A DNA stretch of 54,784 bases from a virus. Under the pieces are notes generated by a model, which saw only the letters and a program-made list of their open reading frames with translations, was not told the origin of the DNA and ran no database searches. The position numbers were made by a program, and so were the translations under genes. The stretch is from the IMG/VR virus record IMGVR_UViG_3300022932_000095, positions 1 to 54,784 of that record, one strand, 5' to 3'. This document shows, in pieces, positions 24,625-31,846 of this stretch (its first letter is position 1; the number at the start of each line of letters is the position of its first letter).

Positions 24625-25156
24625 TATACCAGAAAAATATAAATGGCTTTTAAAAGAAGGTTCTCCGGCTCACATGGTAGAGGCTTTAAAGCACTACGGG
24701 ACATTAGAGATTGCCGGCAAAGGGAGCAACCCAAATATTATGAAGTGGGCTAAGGAGGTAGGTGTATTTGGATGGTACAATGATGATGATGTACCGTGGT
24801 GTGGGTTGTTTGTGGGGGTTTGTATGAAAAGAGCAACATGGCCGATAAAAACAGACCTGTTATCGGCTTTAAGTTGGGCAAACTTTGGAGATAAAGTTTC
24901 GAATGGGCAAGAAAGTTATTCAGATATACTAGTATTTGTAAGGCCGGGGGGAGGGCATGTTGGGTTTTACGTAGGAGAGAATGACCATGCTTTTCTTGTT
25001 TTAGGTGGAAATCAGTCTAATGCTGTATGCCTTGCATGGATTTCAAAGGACAGACTATTTGCTTGCAGAAGACCACACTGGAGATCTAGCCAACCGAATA
25101 ATGTCAGAAAGATATATTTATCGGAATCAGGAGAATTATCTAAAAACGAATCATAA
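24617..25156 (+). CDS. Endolysin, TIGR02594/CHAP-like peptidase
   Basis: 179 residues of cysteine-peptidase type: catalytic Cys in DDVPWCGLFVG (about 58), His in GGGHVGFYVG (about 114) and Asn/Gln in GGNQSN (about 133), as in NlpC/P60- and CHAP-like TIGR02594 proteins. It is expected to cut peptidoglycan peptide bonds. There is no signal peptide, so a holin is needed, matching the three membrane proteins encoded before it. Confidence 0.82.
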   Translation: MTSIPEKYKWLLKEGSPAHMVEALKHYGTLEIAGKGSNPNIMKWAKEVGVFGWYNDDDVPWCGLFVGVCMKRATWPIKTDLLSALSWANFGDKVSNGQESYSDILVFVRPGGGHVGFYVGENDHAFLVLGGNQSNAVCLAWISKDRLFACRRPHWRSSQPNNVRKIYLSESGELSKNES

Positions 25157-25174
25157 ACACTTAAATTAAAACAT

Positions 25175-25648
25175 ATGTCAACAGAAAAAACAGGAATCGG
25201 GAAACTATTATCAAAAATAGGATCTTTTTTTACAGGACTATTTGATGCAGCAGCAAGCACGTTTAACGACCTTGCGCCTGAAATTAAAGAATCCTTTGTT
25301 AAAGGCTCTAGCATCTTGAACCTTATCAATAAGTATGTGAACGAAACTCCAGATTTCATCATACAGGTTATACAAGATAAGTTTCCGGATGTTACACGCG
25401 AAAAGCTGTCAGCAGGACTGTACGAAGTCGCCACGGGGCTTAATATAGCTCAGGATTTAACTAAGGAAGATTTAGAGTCAACACTTAAAGCGATACAGCA
25501 ACATTTATCCAAATTAAAGGGGTCTTTCTGGGCTGGAGCCAGTGAGTTTGGAGCTAAGTTGTTAGCGTTTGCATTTGCTCCAGAAGGAACCAAGTGGGCA
25601 ACATTAAGCTCGCTAATGGAGTATGTATACCAGAAATATATTAAATAG
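25175..25648 (+). CDS. Hypothetical protein after the endolysin
   Basis: 157 residues, mostly amphipathic helices: N-terminal GKLLSKIGSFFTGLFDAAAS and a hydrophobic C-terminal patch (AGASEFGAKLLAFAFAP). The N-terminus resembles membrane-active helices. Last gene before a strong terminator; a lysis or membrane role is a guess. Confidence 0.5.
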   Translation: MSTEKTGIGKLLSKIGSFFTGLFDAAASTFNDLAPEIKESFVKGSSILNLINKYVNETPDFIIQVIQDKFPDVTREKLSAGLYEVATGLNIAQDLTKEDLESTLKAIQQHLSKLKGSFWAGASEFGAKLLAFAFAPEGTKWATLSSLMEYVYQKYIK

Positions 25649-25657
25649 ATTTACAGT

Positions 25658-25686
25658 ACACCCGACAAACATATGCTGTCGGGTGT
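25658..25686 (+). terminator. Terminator of the lysis operon
   Basis: Perfect 10-bp stem ACACCCGACA / TGTCGGGTGT followed by TGTTT. Confidence 0.8.
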
Positions 25687-25715
25687 TGTTTAGGTTAACT
25701 TTCATCTCTGAGGTT

Positions 25716-25817
25716 CTACAGATAGTTAGCTGCCTTTCTCACAGCGGGGCCGATTAAGTAAGCCAAGCAGAAGCACAGAGTACCTACAGCGATGAATATT
25801 AAAGTATCTTGTGTTAT
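25716..25817 (-). CDS. Possible small membrane protein without ATG
   Basis: The minus frame reads ITQDTLIFIAVGTLCFCLAY then LIGPAVRKAANYL, a typical one-span membrane protein. The only candidate start is ATA at 25817; a stop lies three codons upstream. Either a rare start codon is used, or an ATG was lost. Confidence 0.3.
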   Translation of the reverse strand: MTQDTLIFIAVGTLCFCLAYLIGPAVRKAANYL

Positions 25818-25823
25818 GTGGTT

Positions 25824-26432
25824 TCATGGTTGCTTAGTTGAGGTGGTTGATTTGAAATGAGAATTATAAATTGAATAAACAGGCACGGTTTCAGTTTTCC
25901 CTTCTTTTGATAGATTAACTTTTAAATGATCTATATTCTTTCCATACGTAGGTTTAATTATTCGACCGCTCATCTCCATATCAAACCCATTACCTCTTTT
26001 TGAATAGACAGTTCTATCTACTGATCTGACTCTGAAATATGAACTTATTTGATAAACACCTTTATACCCTTTAATATCTTTCCAAATTTCAACATTGATA
26101 TTTTCAGCAGGAGCAACCGGGATAAATTGGTTGGCGTACATTTCAGCGGCTTTGTTTATATAAGCGTCAAGAACTGCTGGAGAAATTTCAAAATCCCTTA
26201 ATAATTCAATCCATGAAACATACTTAGTGCCTATTAAGGTCTTATCCTTACACTCCTGCAAAGTCAGTTTACCTTTCTTCCCCTGCTCGATTAACCACTC
26301 GGTGTGTTTTGAAAACAACTCCAAAATGCTTTGAAATACAGGCTCTCCATGATCATTCTTAAACAGCCCAATGGCTGAAATATTAACTCCTACGGCTTTA
26401 CAAAAAGCCTTCTCTTGTTCGTGTTGTTCCAT
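25824..26432 (-). CDS. Phage protein fused to an orphan NUMOD4 domain
   Basis: 202 residues. About 1-105 are a helical domain with no family I know. About 108-185 are a NUMOD4 domain (EIWKDIKGYKGVYQISSY), normally the N-terminal part of HNH homing endonucleases. The HNH part is absent: the chain ends 17 residues after the VPVYS strand. It looks like a homing endonuclease that invaded a phage gene and then lost its nuclease. Last gene of the leftward early operon. Confidence 0.65.
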   Translation of the reverse strand: MEQHEQEKAFCKAVGVNISAIGLFKNDHGEPVFQSILELFSKHTEWLIEQGKKGKLTLQECKDKTLIGTKYVSWIELLRDFEISPAVLDAYINKAAEMYANQFIPVAPAENINVEIWKDIKGYKGVYQISSYFRVRSVDRTVYSKRGNGFDMEMSGRIIKPTYGKNIDHLKVNLSKEGKTETVPVYSIYNSHFKSTTSTKQP

Positions 26433-26434
26433 GA

Positions 26435-26641
26435 TTAAAATTGAGCGTCTCCCAGCGCGTTAAATTCAGACTCAGTCATGTAAACGGGGGTAATGGTAAA
26501 AAACACATCCTCCACTTTATCAGGTTCCCAATCGCCTAAATAGCCATCCATAATGTTTCATGCCTCTGTTAAGGTTTCGCAAACACAACTCATATCTCCG
26601 TTGTCCTCTAATTTGTAGTATAATTCTTTTTCTTCTTCCAT
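26435..26641 (-). pseudogene. Small gene split by an in-frame TGA
   Basis: A 68-codon frame, MEEEKELYYKLEDNGDMSC onward, carries TGA at codon 28 (26558-26560) and then continues in the same frame to codon 68. An ATG at codon 31 (26551) could start a separate 38-residue protein (MDGYLGDWEPDKVEDVFF). TGA ends many other genes here, so it is not read as sense in general. Either a nonsense mutation or a split gene. Confidence 0.45.
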
Positions 26642-26675
26642 ATCGTATTCGGCTATAGCTTGCCGTTAAGCTTTG

Positions 26676-26840
26676 TTAAGGGGTTAACAATGATTTAGCA
26701 AACTCTTCTATTTGAGGAGCTAAATGAGGTAAAGCTAACAGGACTATCATTTTTTCTTTGCCATACTCTTCGACCATGATTACACTTAATGGCTGATCAT
26801 TTTTTAGTATTTCAACTAATTCATCAGTATTTACATTCAT
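26676..26840 (-). CDS. Small early protein
   Basis: 54 residues: MNVNTDELVEILKNDQPLSV then a hydrophobic strand (KMIVLLALPHLAP) and an acidic helix. Preceded by an intercistronic hairpin. Not recognised. Confidence 0.5.
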   Translation of the reverse strand: MNVNTDELVEILKNDQPLSVIMVEEYGKEKMIVLLALPHLAPQIEEFAKSLLTP

Positions 26841-26852
26841 CTTTCTTCTATC

Positions 26853-26869
26853 CCGGCTATCCCTGCCGG
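26853..26869 (-). repeat. Intercistronic hairpin
   Basis: Stem CCGGC / GCCGG with a 7-base loop, between the stop of the 44-residue gene and the next ATG. One of a series of similar short hairpins placed just after stop codons in this operon (also 28799, 29068, 29281, 29673). Confidence 0.5.
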
Positions 26870-26876
26870 TGAGGGG

Positions 26877-27011
26877 TTAGTTCTTCTTTAGTTTATAAAT
26901 AATTCCTTTATGACTGTAGTACACATCGTACATCCTGCCTTTAATGCTAGTTGTAGCAATGTATTTTGGCTTAGGGTAGATCAGCATGAAGACTATTAAT
27001 AGTTTGATCAT
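26877..27011 (-). CDS. Small protein with hydrophobic N-terminus
   Basis: 44 residues from the ATG at 27011 (leader AACAACGCC, shared with the gene at 27420). Start MIKLLIVFMLIYPKPK suggests a membrane anchor or signal. The remaining residues are basic. Longer upstream starts would overlap the preceding gene. Confidence 0.5.
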   Translation of the reverse strand: MIKLLIVFMLIYPKPKYIATTSIKGRMYDVYYSHKGIIYKLKKN

Positions 27012-27018
27012 GGCGTTG

Positions 27019-27420
27019 TTAATAAATTGGTAGTAAATCTTTAACAATTGGCTTCCAATGGGAAGGACACATTGCATACCAATCACTTACGAATTTATCC
27101 CCATCAAACCGAAGACAATCATCTATTTCAAGTGATGAAAAATATACTTTAACAAATCCTGATTCTTTCGGCAAGTCGTCTTCACTTTCAATCTTAGTCC
27201 AACCGTTGTTTGTTTCAATGCCAGTAAGTGAAAGGGGTCTCCATCTTTCCCAATCTATACGGGACGGATGTTTTTCACATAGATCAGGTAAAACATTTAG
27301 ATTCAACGGTTCTACATATCTTATGTAACCATCTTCATCTATCTGATCTATTCTTATGCTATACCCAATGCTTCCAATTAACTTAATCCACTCCTCTTTT
27401 ATTTTATCTTGCTTTGTCAT
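27019..27420 (-). CDS. Early protein with DUF551-like C-terminus
   Basis: 133 residues. The C-terminal part (WTKIESEDDLPKESGFVKVY, then SDWYAMCPSHWKP) has the DUF551 pattern common in phage and prophage proteins of unknown function. The N-terminal 70 residues are acidic and unassigned. Start codon overlaps the stop of the next upstream gene. Confidence 0.6.
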   Translation of the reverse strand: MTKQDKIKEEWIKLIGSIGYSIRIDQIDEDGYIRYVEPLNLNVLPDLCEKHPSRIDWERWRPLSLTGIETNNGWTKIESEDDLPKESGFVKVYFSSLEIDDCLRFDGDKFVSDWYAMCPSHWKPIVKDLLPIY

Positions 27421-27659
27421 GGCGTTGTTATTTTTGTGCTTGGGATATTAAACAGCCTCATTAAATCAGATATGTCATCCATTGATTTGCATTTTTCAAC
27501 CGATATACTGTCGTTTAAACATCTTACCTCTGTATTTTCGCTAAGAGTATTATATACAATATGATGGGTGCATGATCCAGTATTTGTTATCCCGTATAAG
27601 GCCCACCCATACCGTTTAAAGCCCATTGTTTTCAGATCTTCCCCAGTTATAGTAGTCAT
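27417..27659 (-). CDS. Hypothetical early protein
   Basis: 80 residues starting MTTITGEDLKTMGFKRYGWAL; ATGA-type overlap with the gene downstream. No motif recognised. Confidence 0.5.
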   Translation of the reverse strand: MTTITGEDLKTMGFKRYGWALYGITNTGSCTHHIVYNTLSENTEVRCLNDSISVEKCKSMDDISDLMRLFNIPSTKITTP

Positions 27660-27661
27660 AA

Positions 27662-27907
27662 TTATTTTGCGTTTAGTAGTGTTCTAATTTTACTTAACAA
27701 TTCATTACTTGATCCAGTTGAAGCAAAAATCTTATGTAGGTATTCAATCTGTAGTTTAGCTTCTCCCAACGCCTCAATAAGCGGGGATGTGTGCTCGTTT
27801 TTATACTCTTCCATGGCTTGTTTAACATCTGATTCATGGACATATGAAGGATATCCTGGTCTCATTCTTGGAAGACTGTTAACTACTTCTTTTGCTGTCT
27901 TTTTCAT
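27662..27907 (-). CDS. Hypothetical helical early protein
   Basis: 81 residues, N-terminal MKKTAKEVVNSLPRMRPGYP and a coiled-coil-like second half (LIEALGEAKLQIEYLHKIFA). Not recognised. Overlaps the upstream gene by four bases. Confidence 0.5.
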   Translation of the reverse strand: MKKTAKEVVNSLPRMRPGYPSYVHESDVKQAMEEYKNEHTSPLIEALGEAKLQIEYLHKIFASTGSSNELLSKIRTLLNAK

Positions 27908-28131
27908 TGTCTTGATTTTGAATCTCCTATGTCTTCTGTTATATGATCAATAATATTTAATGAATTCCATTCATCCGGAATATCCCTCGTTAAACTGTTA
28001 CCTCCGCAAGCCCGCCAGTCTTCGCCTTGCCACCATAAGAATTTCCAGTGTGTTTTTTTTTCAAGCACATAGCACCACTTACAGAAAAACTCATTATACC
28101 ATTTTACAATTCTATATTCTGTCTTTTTCAT
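27904..28131 (-). CDS. Hypothetical aromatic-rich early protein
   Basis: 75 residues with many tryptophans (YRIVKWYNEFFCKWCYVL, HWKFLWWQGEDWRACGG). I recall short phage proteins of this type but know no function. Its ATG overlaps the stop of the gene upstream (ATGA). Confidence 0.5.
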   Translation of the reverse strand: MKKTEYRIVKWYNEFFCKWCYVLEKKTHWKFLWWQGEDWRACGGNSLTRDIPDEWNSLNIIDHITEDIGDSKSRQ

Positions 28132-28266
28132 AACTTTTTTCTAACTTTTTTCCAATGATCTGACCCTTCAGGAGTACATTCCCATATAAACGCTATCGAC
28201 AATGCTTCACGTTGATCTGACTTTATATGATTCTGAAACACGGTCTGCTTGTTTTAAGTCTTTCAT
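28128..28266 (-). pseudogene. Small early gene, probably frameshifted
   Basis: The ATG at 28266 opens a frame (MKDLKQADRV) that stops after 18 codons. A +1 frame starting at GTG 28241 reads VFQNHIKSDQREALSIAFIW then ECTPEGSDHWKKV to a TGA overlapping the next ATG. The FIW-x2-TPEG-x2-HW pattern resembles a phage protein end I have seen before, so the two parts look like one gene broken by a small indel. The GTG-started 37-residue form might still be made. Confidence 0.4.
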
Positions 28267-28460
28267 AATTGATCAGAGATTACAAAACATTTTTCAGTAG
28301 CCCAGTGTTTGCGTGGAATATCCTCTGAACCAAACACCACATCATCAATAGAAGCAGTTTCAGCTAAATTATAAGCATAATCATCATTAACCTGGTTAAT
28401 TATTACGTCCATATCTTCCGGAGCGTTTTCGAGTGCTTTTTTTAATTCTTTTACAGTCAT
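28263..28460 (-). CDS. Small conserved-type early protein
   Basis: 65 residues beginning MTVKELKKALENAPEDMDVII, a pattern common in short phage proteins of unknown function. Acidic. One base from its upstream neighbour. Confidence 0.5.
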   Translation of the reverse strand: MTVKELKKALENAPEDMDVIINQVNDDYAYNLAETASIDDVVFGSEDIPRKHWATEKCFVISDQL

Positions 28461-28461
28461 A

Positions 28462-28782
28462 TTATTTGTTTTTTAATCGTGAACTCCTTACGCTTAACTC
28501 CCATTCGAAACAATTTCTTTCAAACTTTATATAAAGCTCACATCCGTTGTTAATTTCCTGTTGTAATTGTTTTTTGGAATAAAAACATAACATTACTGTC
28601 GCCCCCGACATTCCTGTTTCATCTTTATATTTCAATAAAATATTCTGCCTAGCTGCTCCACCTTCATACTGATCATTTGTATATCTAGTGGCGTATATTT
28701 GGCTTACTTCAAGACCAGATTCTGTTCTATCTAAAATTTCGTTGATCTTTTCGGTCATATATTTTTCAGTTACCCTCGCCAT
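28462..28782 (-). CDS. Hypothetical early protein
   Basis: 106 residues, N-terminal helix (VTEKYMTEKINEILDRTESG) then strands and a basic end. Not recognised. Confidence 0.5.
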   Translation of the reverse strand: MARVTEKYMTEKINEILDRTESGLEVSQIYATRYTNDQYEGGAARQNILLKYKDETGMSGATVMLCFYSKKQLQQEINNGCELYIKFERNCFEWELSVRSSRLKNK

Positions 28783-28798
28783 CCTACTTGTTATTTAT

Positions 28799-28809
28799 CC
28801 CTCTTAGGG
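28799..28809 (-). repeat. Intercistronic hairpin
   Basis: Stem CCCT / AGGG with a 3-base loop, upstream of the gene starting at 28782. Member of the intercistronic hairpin series of this operon. Confidence 0.4.
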
Positions 28810-28855
28810 GGTGGTTAATCTTCTAATATAAACTGCATGGTGTATTGCCTTCTAC

Positions 28856-29053
28856 CTATCTTAGTTTGTCTGCAAGTTTTGATATAACCTTGTAGGCATG
28901 ATTACAGGCCTTCAAGTATGCTGCCTCATCCTCAATAGACATTCCGGATTGCTCGTAATCTTCTTCAGTCCAGCCTGCTTCTGGATGGCTACGAATAAAT
29001 TCAGCAGCATTTTCAAAAGCAAAAATTCTAAGTTCCCTAGTTTTGTCAGTCAT
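28856..29053 (-). CDS. Hypothetical helical early protein
   Basis: 65 residues, helical and acidic (RIFAFENAAEFIRSHPEAG, SIEDEAAYLKACNHAYKV). Not recognised. Confidence 0.5.
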   Translation of the reverse strand: MTDKTRELRIFAFENAAEFIRSHPEAGWTEEDYEQSGMSIEDEAAYLKACNHAYKVISKLADKLR

Positions 29054-29067
29054 GATCTTGTTTTTAC

Positions 29068-29079
29068 CCCTTTGCAGGG
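29068..29079 (-). repeat. Intercistronic hairpin
   Basis: Stem CCCT / AGGG with a 4-base loop, seven bases after the stop of the 59-residue gene (29086) and before the ATG at 29053. Confidence 0.45.
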
Positions 29080-29085
29080 AGTGAG

Positions 29086-29265
29086 TTAATCGTTATATGA
29101 TTGATCTTCGTCTACAGCCTGCTTTGCCGTATAACCATCTTGATAATAGGATTCAATCCATTCATCCAACATTTCGTTAGATACTTCATGTTCTATTAAT
29201 TTAGCGTAGGCTTGCACTTCACCCCACCATTTTGTTTCTTCTGAAATTTGCTCTATTGTCTTCAT
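29086..29265 (-). CDS. Small acidic early protein
   Basis: 59 residues: MKTIEQISEETKWWGEVQAY, then a helix (MLDEWIESYYQDGYTA). Placed between two intercistronic hairpins. Not recognised. Confidence 0.5.
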   Translation of the reverse strand: MKTIEQISEETKWWGEVQAYAKLIEHEVSNEMLDEWIESYYQDGYTAKQAVDEDQSYND

Positions 29266-29280
29266 TCTATTTATTTTAAT

Positions 29281-29294
29281 CCTGCATTGGCAGG
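29281..29294 (-). repeat. Intercistronic hairpin
   Basis: Perfect stem CCTGC / GCAGG with a 4-base loop, seven bases after the stop at 29302. Confidence 0.5.
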
Positions 29295-29301
29295 GAGTTA
29301 G

Positions 29302-29658
29302 TTAAGGGATTAGTTCAATTTCAGTCAAATTCCAATACCTGTGAACTGATAGAGTATTATTGATAATTACCGCTGTTGATTCAAATTCTATTGCCTTAAT
29401 TGAATCGTATACAGAATCTGTGTCGTCTCCGATTTCATCTTGGTGCATAGACGAGATATTATCGGCAAGCAGATCTTTAAGGTATTCTGAATCTACCAGT
29501 GTCGATTGTGATTCCTTATCTGCCAGTATTATCTTTTTGTCATTATTAAAATCATCAGGAGACAGGTCTTCAATATCCATAAGTGATTGCCATTCTCTTT
29601 CATCGTACCCGCATTTTATATATCCTTGTTCTAATGCTTCTTTAATTGTTAGTTTCAT
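29302..29658 (-). CDS. Hypothetical acidic early protein
   Basis: 118 residues. Start MKLTIKEALEQGYIKCGYDE; strongly acidic middle (DIEDLSPDDFNNDKK). Not recognised. Acidic small early proteins of phages often target host enzymes, but nothing here identifies a target. Confidence 0.5.
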   Translation of the reverse strand: MKLTIKEALEQGYIKCGYDEREWQSLMDIEDLSPDDFNNDKKIILADKESQSTLVDSEYLKDLLADNISSMHQDEIGDDTDSVYDSIKAIEFESTAVIINNTLSVHRYWNLTEIELIP

Positions 29659-29672
29659 CTTCTTTTATTTTA

Positions 29673-29685
29673 GCCCTGTATGGGC
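29673..29685 (-). repeat. Intercistronic hairpin
   Basis: Perfect stem GCCC / GGGC with a 5-base loop, seven bases after the stop at 29692. Confidence 0.45.
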
Positions 29686-29691
29686 GATTAG

Positions 29692-29916
29692 TTAATCACA
29701 GTATGATCTATGGCAATGAGGGCATCCAGTTATAAGTTGCTTGCCAGCTTTTTCAATTGTTATACCATATTCATGATCATCTTTAGTCTTTTTATCGTAT
29801 ATGTTCATTCTGCACGCCCAGCAATTACCATCATGTGGGGCGAAATGAGGATTTCCAGTTGTTTCCGAATATTCCTTTTGTGCTTTAATAGCTTTTTGTT
29901 TGTCGTACTGTTCCAT
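29692..29916 (-). CDS. Small zinc-binding early protein
   Basis: 74 residues with two CxxC pairs (CWACRMN near 32 and CPHCHRSYCD near 65), expected to bind one zinc ion. Between them the sequence has HNH-like traits (DDHEYGITIEKAG) but no full HNH motif. Function unknown. Confidence 0.55.
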   Translation of the reverse strand: MEQYDKQKAIKAQKEYSETTGNPHFAPHDGNCWACRMNIYDKKTKDDHEYGITIEKAGKQLITGCPHCHRSYCD

Positions 29917-29948
29917 TTCCTTATTTGTTATCAGCTATTCGGGGTTAG

Positions 29949-30125
29949 TTATCTTTCTTTGATTATTGAATAAACTGTGGGTATAGTTATTTTATAAGAC
30001 TTAGCGATGTCAGCTACAATTGCCCACCTTTTGCCGTATAAAGCAACTTCTTCTTTATATCTTTCTTTAATTTTAGCGTTTCTGTCAAGTCTCCGCCTTT
30101 GTGATTCTGTTATTTTCTTTTCCAT
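29949..30125 (-). CDS. Small helix-turn-helix protein, first leftward gene
   Basis: 58 residues from the ATG at 30125, six codons inside a longer frame. A basic N-terminus (KKITESQRRRLDRNAKIKE) is followed by an HTH-like segment (VADIAKSYKITIPTVYSIIK). Being the first gene of the leftward early operon, it may control the divergent promoters at 30126-30256. Confidence 0.6.
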   Translation of the reverse strand: MEKKITESQRRRLDRNAKIKERYKEEVALYGKRWAIVADIAKSYKITIPTVYSIIKER

Positions 30126-30129
30126 ACGA

Positions 30130-30148
30130 CAAATATAAAACAAATATC
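30130..30148 (-). promoter_or_regulatory. Leftward early promoter elements
   Basis: On the minus strand TATATTTG (30137-30130) and GATATTTG (30148-30141) match TAnnTTTG closely. They precede the first leftward gene by 5 and 16 bases. A -33 TTTG was not found at the right spacing. Confidence 0.45.
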
Positions 30149-30192
30149 AATACGTTGTATATAAAATGTGATAAAAAAAAATATAAAATAAA

Positions 30193-30224
30193 TTTGTATT
30201 ATAAATATATTATGTACATCTTTG
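30193..30224 (+). promoter_or_regulatory. Rightward early promoter
   Basis: TTTG (30193-30196), 20 bases, then CATCTTTG (30217-30224), one base off TAnnTTTG. It precedes the stem-loop leader of the gene at 30257. Confidence 0.5.
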
Positions 30225-30229
30225 AAGTG

Positions 30230-30247
30230 TCGGAGCAAACAAGCCGA
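30230..30247 (+). promoter_or_regulatory. 5' leader stem-loop with CAAACAAG loop, copy 1
   Basis: TCGG (30230-30233) pairs with CCGA (30244-30247) around a 10-base loop AGCAAACAAG, ten bases before ATG 30257. The same leader with two compensating base-pair changes is at 43109-43126. Confidence 0.55.
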
Positions 30248-30256
30248 TTTAAGATT

Positions 30257-30376
30257 ATGAAAAATCAAAGAATCCACATAGTAATCAACATGAACGCATC
30301 ACAGGCTAAATTGACTGGGTCTGTGTCAGCATCAGTAAGACGTTTAAATGCTTCAATTATTAAATCAGGTAAATAA
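30257..30376 (+). CDS. Small basic protein, first rightward early gene
   Basis: 39 residues beginning MKNQRIHIVINMNASQAKL, basic. It starts at the ATG after the leader stem-loop. Not recognised. The first codons (ATGAAAAATCAAA) equal those of the gene at 44181, which has a similar leader. Confidence 0.5.
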   Translation: MKNQRIHIVINMNASQAKLTGSVSASVRRLNASIIKSGK

Positions 30377-30377
30377 G

Positions 30378-30671
30378 ATGAAAACAAATGTAGGCAACAA
30401 AAAGAGTCATATTATGAATTCTTTAAGTGAAAAAGAAAAAACTGGTATTTCTGAAATCGTAAGGCTAGGGGTGTTGATTCCTGGAGCAAAAATAAGTTTG
30501 AATTTAGAAGTAAAAAATATAACTGTTTATGATCTTAAGGTAAAAAATGGAAAGTATAGCGATGATTACCTATTCCATTTTGACGCCTGGTTTAGCGGGA
30601 ATACAGATAAACTTTACCAATGCATTGACTCACTTACAAAATATATTTCAGATAATGGGCTGCTTAAATAG
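30378..30671 (+). CDS. Hypothetical early protein
   Basis: 97 residues from the ATG one base after the previous stop. Pattern ISEIVRLGVLIPGAKISLNL, then FHFDAWFSGNTDKLYQCIDS. Not recognised. Confidence 0.5.
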   Translation: MKTNVGNKKSHIMNSLSEKEKTGISEIVRLGVLIPGAKISLNLEVKNITVYDLKVKNGKYSDDYLFHFDAWFSGNTDKLYQCIDSLTKYISDNGLLK

Positions 30672-30756
30672 ATATAAATGGTTTCTTAGGATAACTATTT
30701 TTGCCGGGACAGTAGCGGTTATTTTAACAATTATATACTTTACAATAACAAAATGA
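30655..30756 (+). CDS. Small membrane protein
   Basis: 33 residues, basic start (MGCLNRYKWFLR) and one membrane span (ITIFAGTVAVILTIIYF). Overlaps both neighbours (ATGA at its end), supporting translation. Confidence 0.45.
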   Translation: MGCLNRYKWFLRITIFAGTVAVILTIIYFTITK

Positions 30757-31568
30757 AAAAACACAAATTACTCGAAAAAGCAATGCAGGACTATCCCGCT
30801 GGAACTAAGTTTAAGCACATTAATGGAGATGATGTAATCACGTCAAATGGTATATTCAAAATTTATCACGGACTCAAAGTTGCACTTTATAATGAATCCG
30901 GAGATTATGTTTTTAACAGCGAAAAATGGGCAACAATCATCCCTGAAAAACCAGAATCAATCCTTACCGGGAAATGCGCAATACAAATTAACAATGATCG
31001 TGAGTTTAAGTTACTGATGGAGCATTATGAGAGTAAGGGGTGGAAGTGTATTAATCGCCTTGAACATAACGAAGTTGACTATATGAAGGAATCATGGGCA
31101 TATCACGACTTTTTTGGTCATGCGTCTGATGAGTGGAGATCGAGCAACGGGTACAAAATAATCCCCTTCTCCGATTTCGCATCTGAGGTGGGTATTAAAG
31201 TCCCTGTATTCATTATGACCTCTGAGGATGGAGTTGACCTATATGAGGGAGATAAATATTATGTAGCCTCTAAATATAAAAAATGTGGGCTAGTATTACC
31301 AGATACAATTGAAACCGATCACCCTGTTTTAATGTTCCCATCCACAAACAAGGCTTTCTCCACCAAAGAAGCAGCAGAAAATTGGATAGCTGAACATAAT
31401 AAACCTAAGGAGATAACAGTTCAGTTGTTCAATAAATATCATTCGGCTAAAATAAGTAAAGGCTGGGTTTCTATTAGAGTTGGAAAGGGTTTGCACGTTA
31501 CTACTACTGTATTTAAACCATCTGATATAGAAGAAATGTATACAGCCATTAAATCCCTACAGCCATGA
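30753..31568 (+). CDS. Hypothetical early protein
   Basis: 271 residues with an internal segment KLLEKAMQDYPAGTKFKH at the N-terminus that I associate with short phage proteins, repeated in style at 150-230. It seems to be two or three small modules in tandem. No enzyme motif. ATGA overlaps at both ends. Confidence 0.5.
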   Translation: MKKHKLLEKAMQDYPAGTKFKHINGDDVITSNGIFKIYHGLKVALYNESGDYVFNSEKWATIIPEKPESILTGKCAIQINNDREFKLLMEHYESKGWKCINRLEHNEVDYMKESWAYHDFFGHASDEWRSSNGYKIIPFSDFASEVGIKVPVFIMTSEDGVDLYEGDKYYVASKYKKCGLVLPDTIETDHPVLMFPSTNKAFSTKEAAENWIAEHNKPKEITVQLFNKYHSAKISKGWVSIRVGKGLHVTTTVFKPSDIEEMYTAIKSLQP

Positions 31569-31846
31569 GCATGCCGATTATATACTACTGGATAGGTTTT
31601 ATGGTATTTTGGGTTATGATTGCCAGTTTACTAATGCTATTGGCCTCTTTGTCATGGTATACCTTGATTGGATTGATAGAAAAAGAATGGGTTTGCTTCT
31701 ACATCAAAGGCGAGTCAAAAAGCACAATCATTCTCAGGCTGAGTTATAGGATGCTAATTGTGCCAATAGAACAAAAGCGTTGGATTTTAATGTATAGGCT
31801 AAGAAATATAAAATATGCAAACAGAAATAGAGGAAGACAAAGTTAA
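31565..31846 (+). CDS. Small membrane protein
   Basis: 93 residues, two membrane spans (about 5-25 and 28-50) and a basic C-terminus (RNIKYANRNRGRQ). Not recognised. Confidence 0.45.
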   Translation: MSMPIIYYWIGFMVFWVMIASLLMLLASLSWYTLIGLIEKEWVCFYIKGESKSTIILRLSYRMLIVPIEQKRWILMYRLRNIKYANRNRGRQS

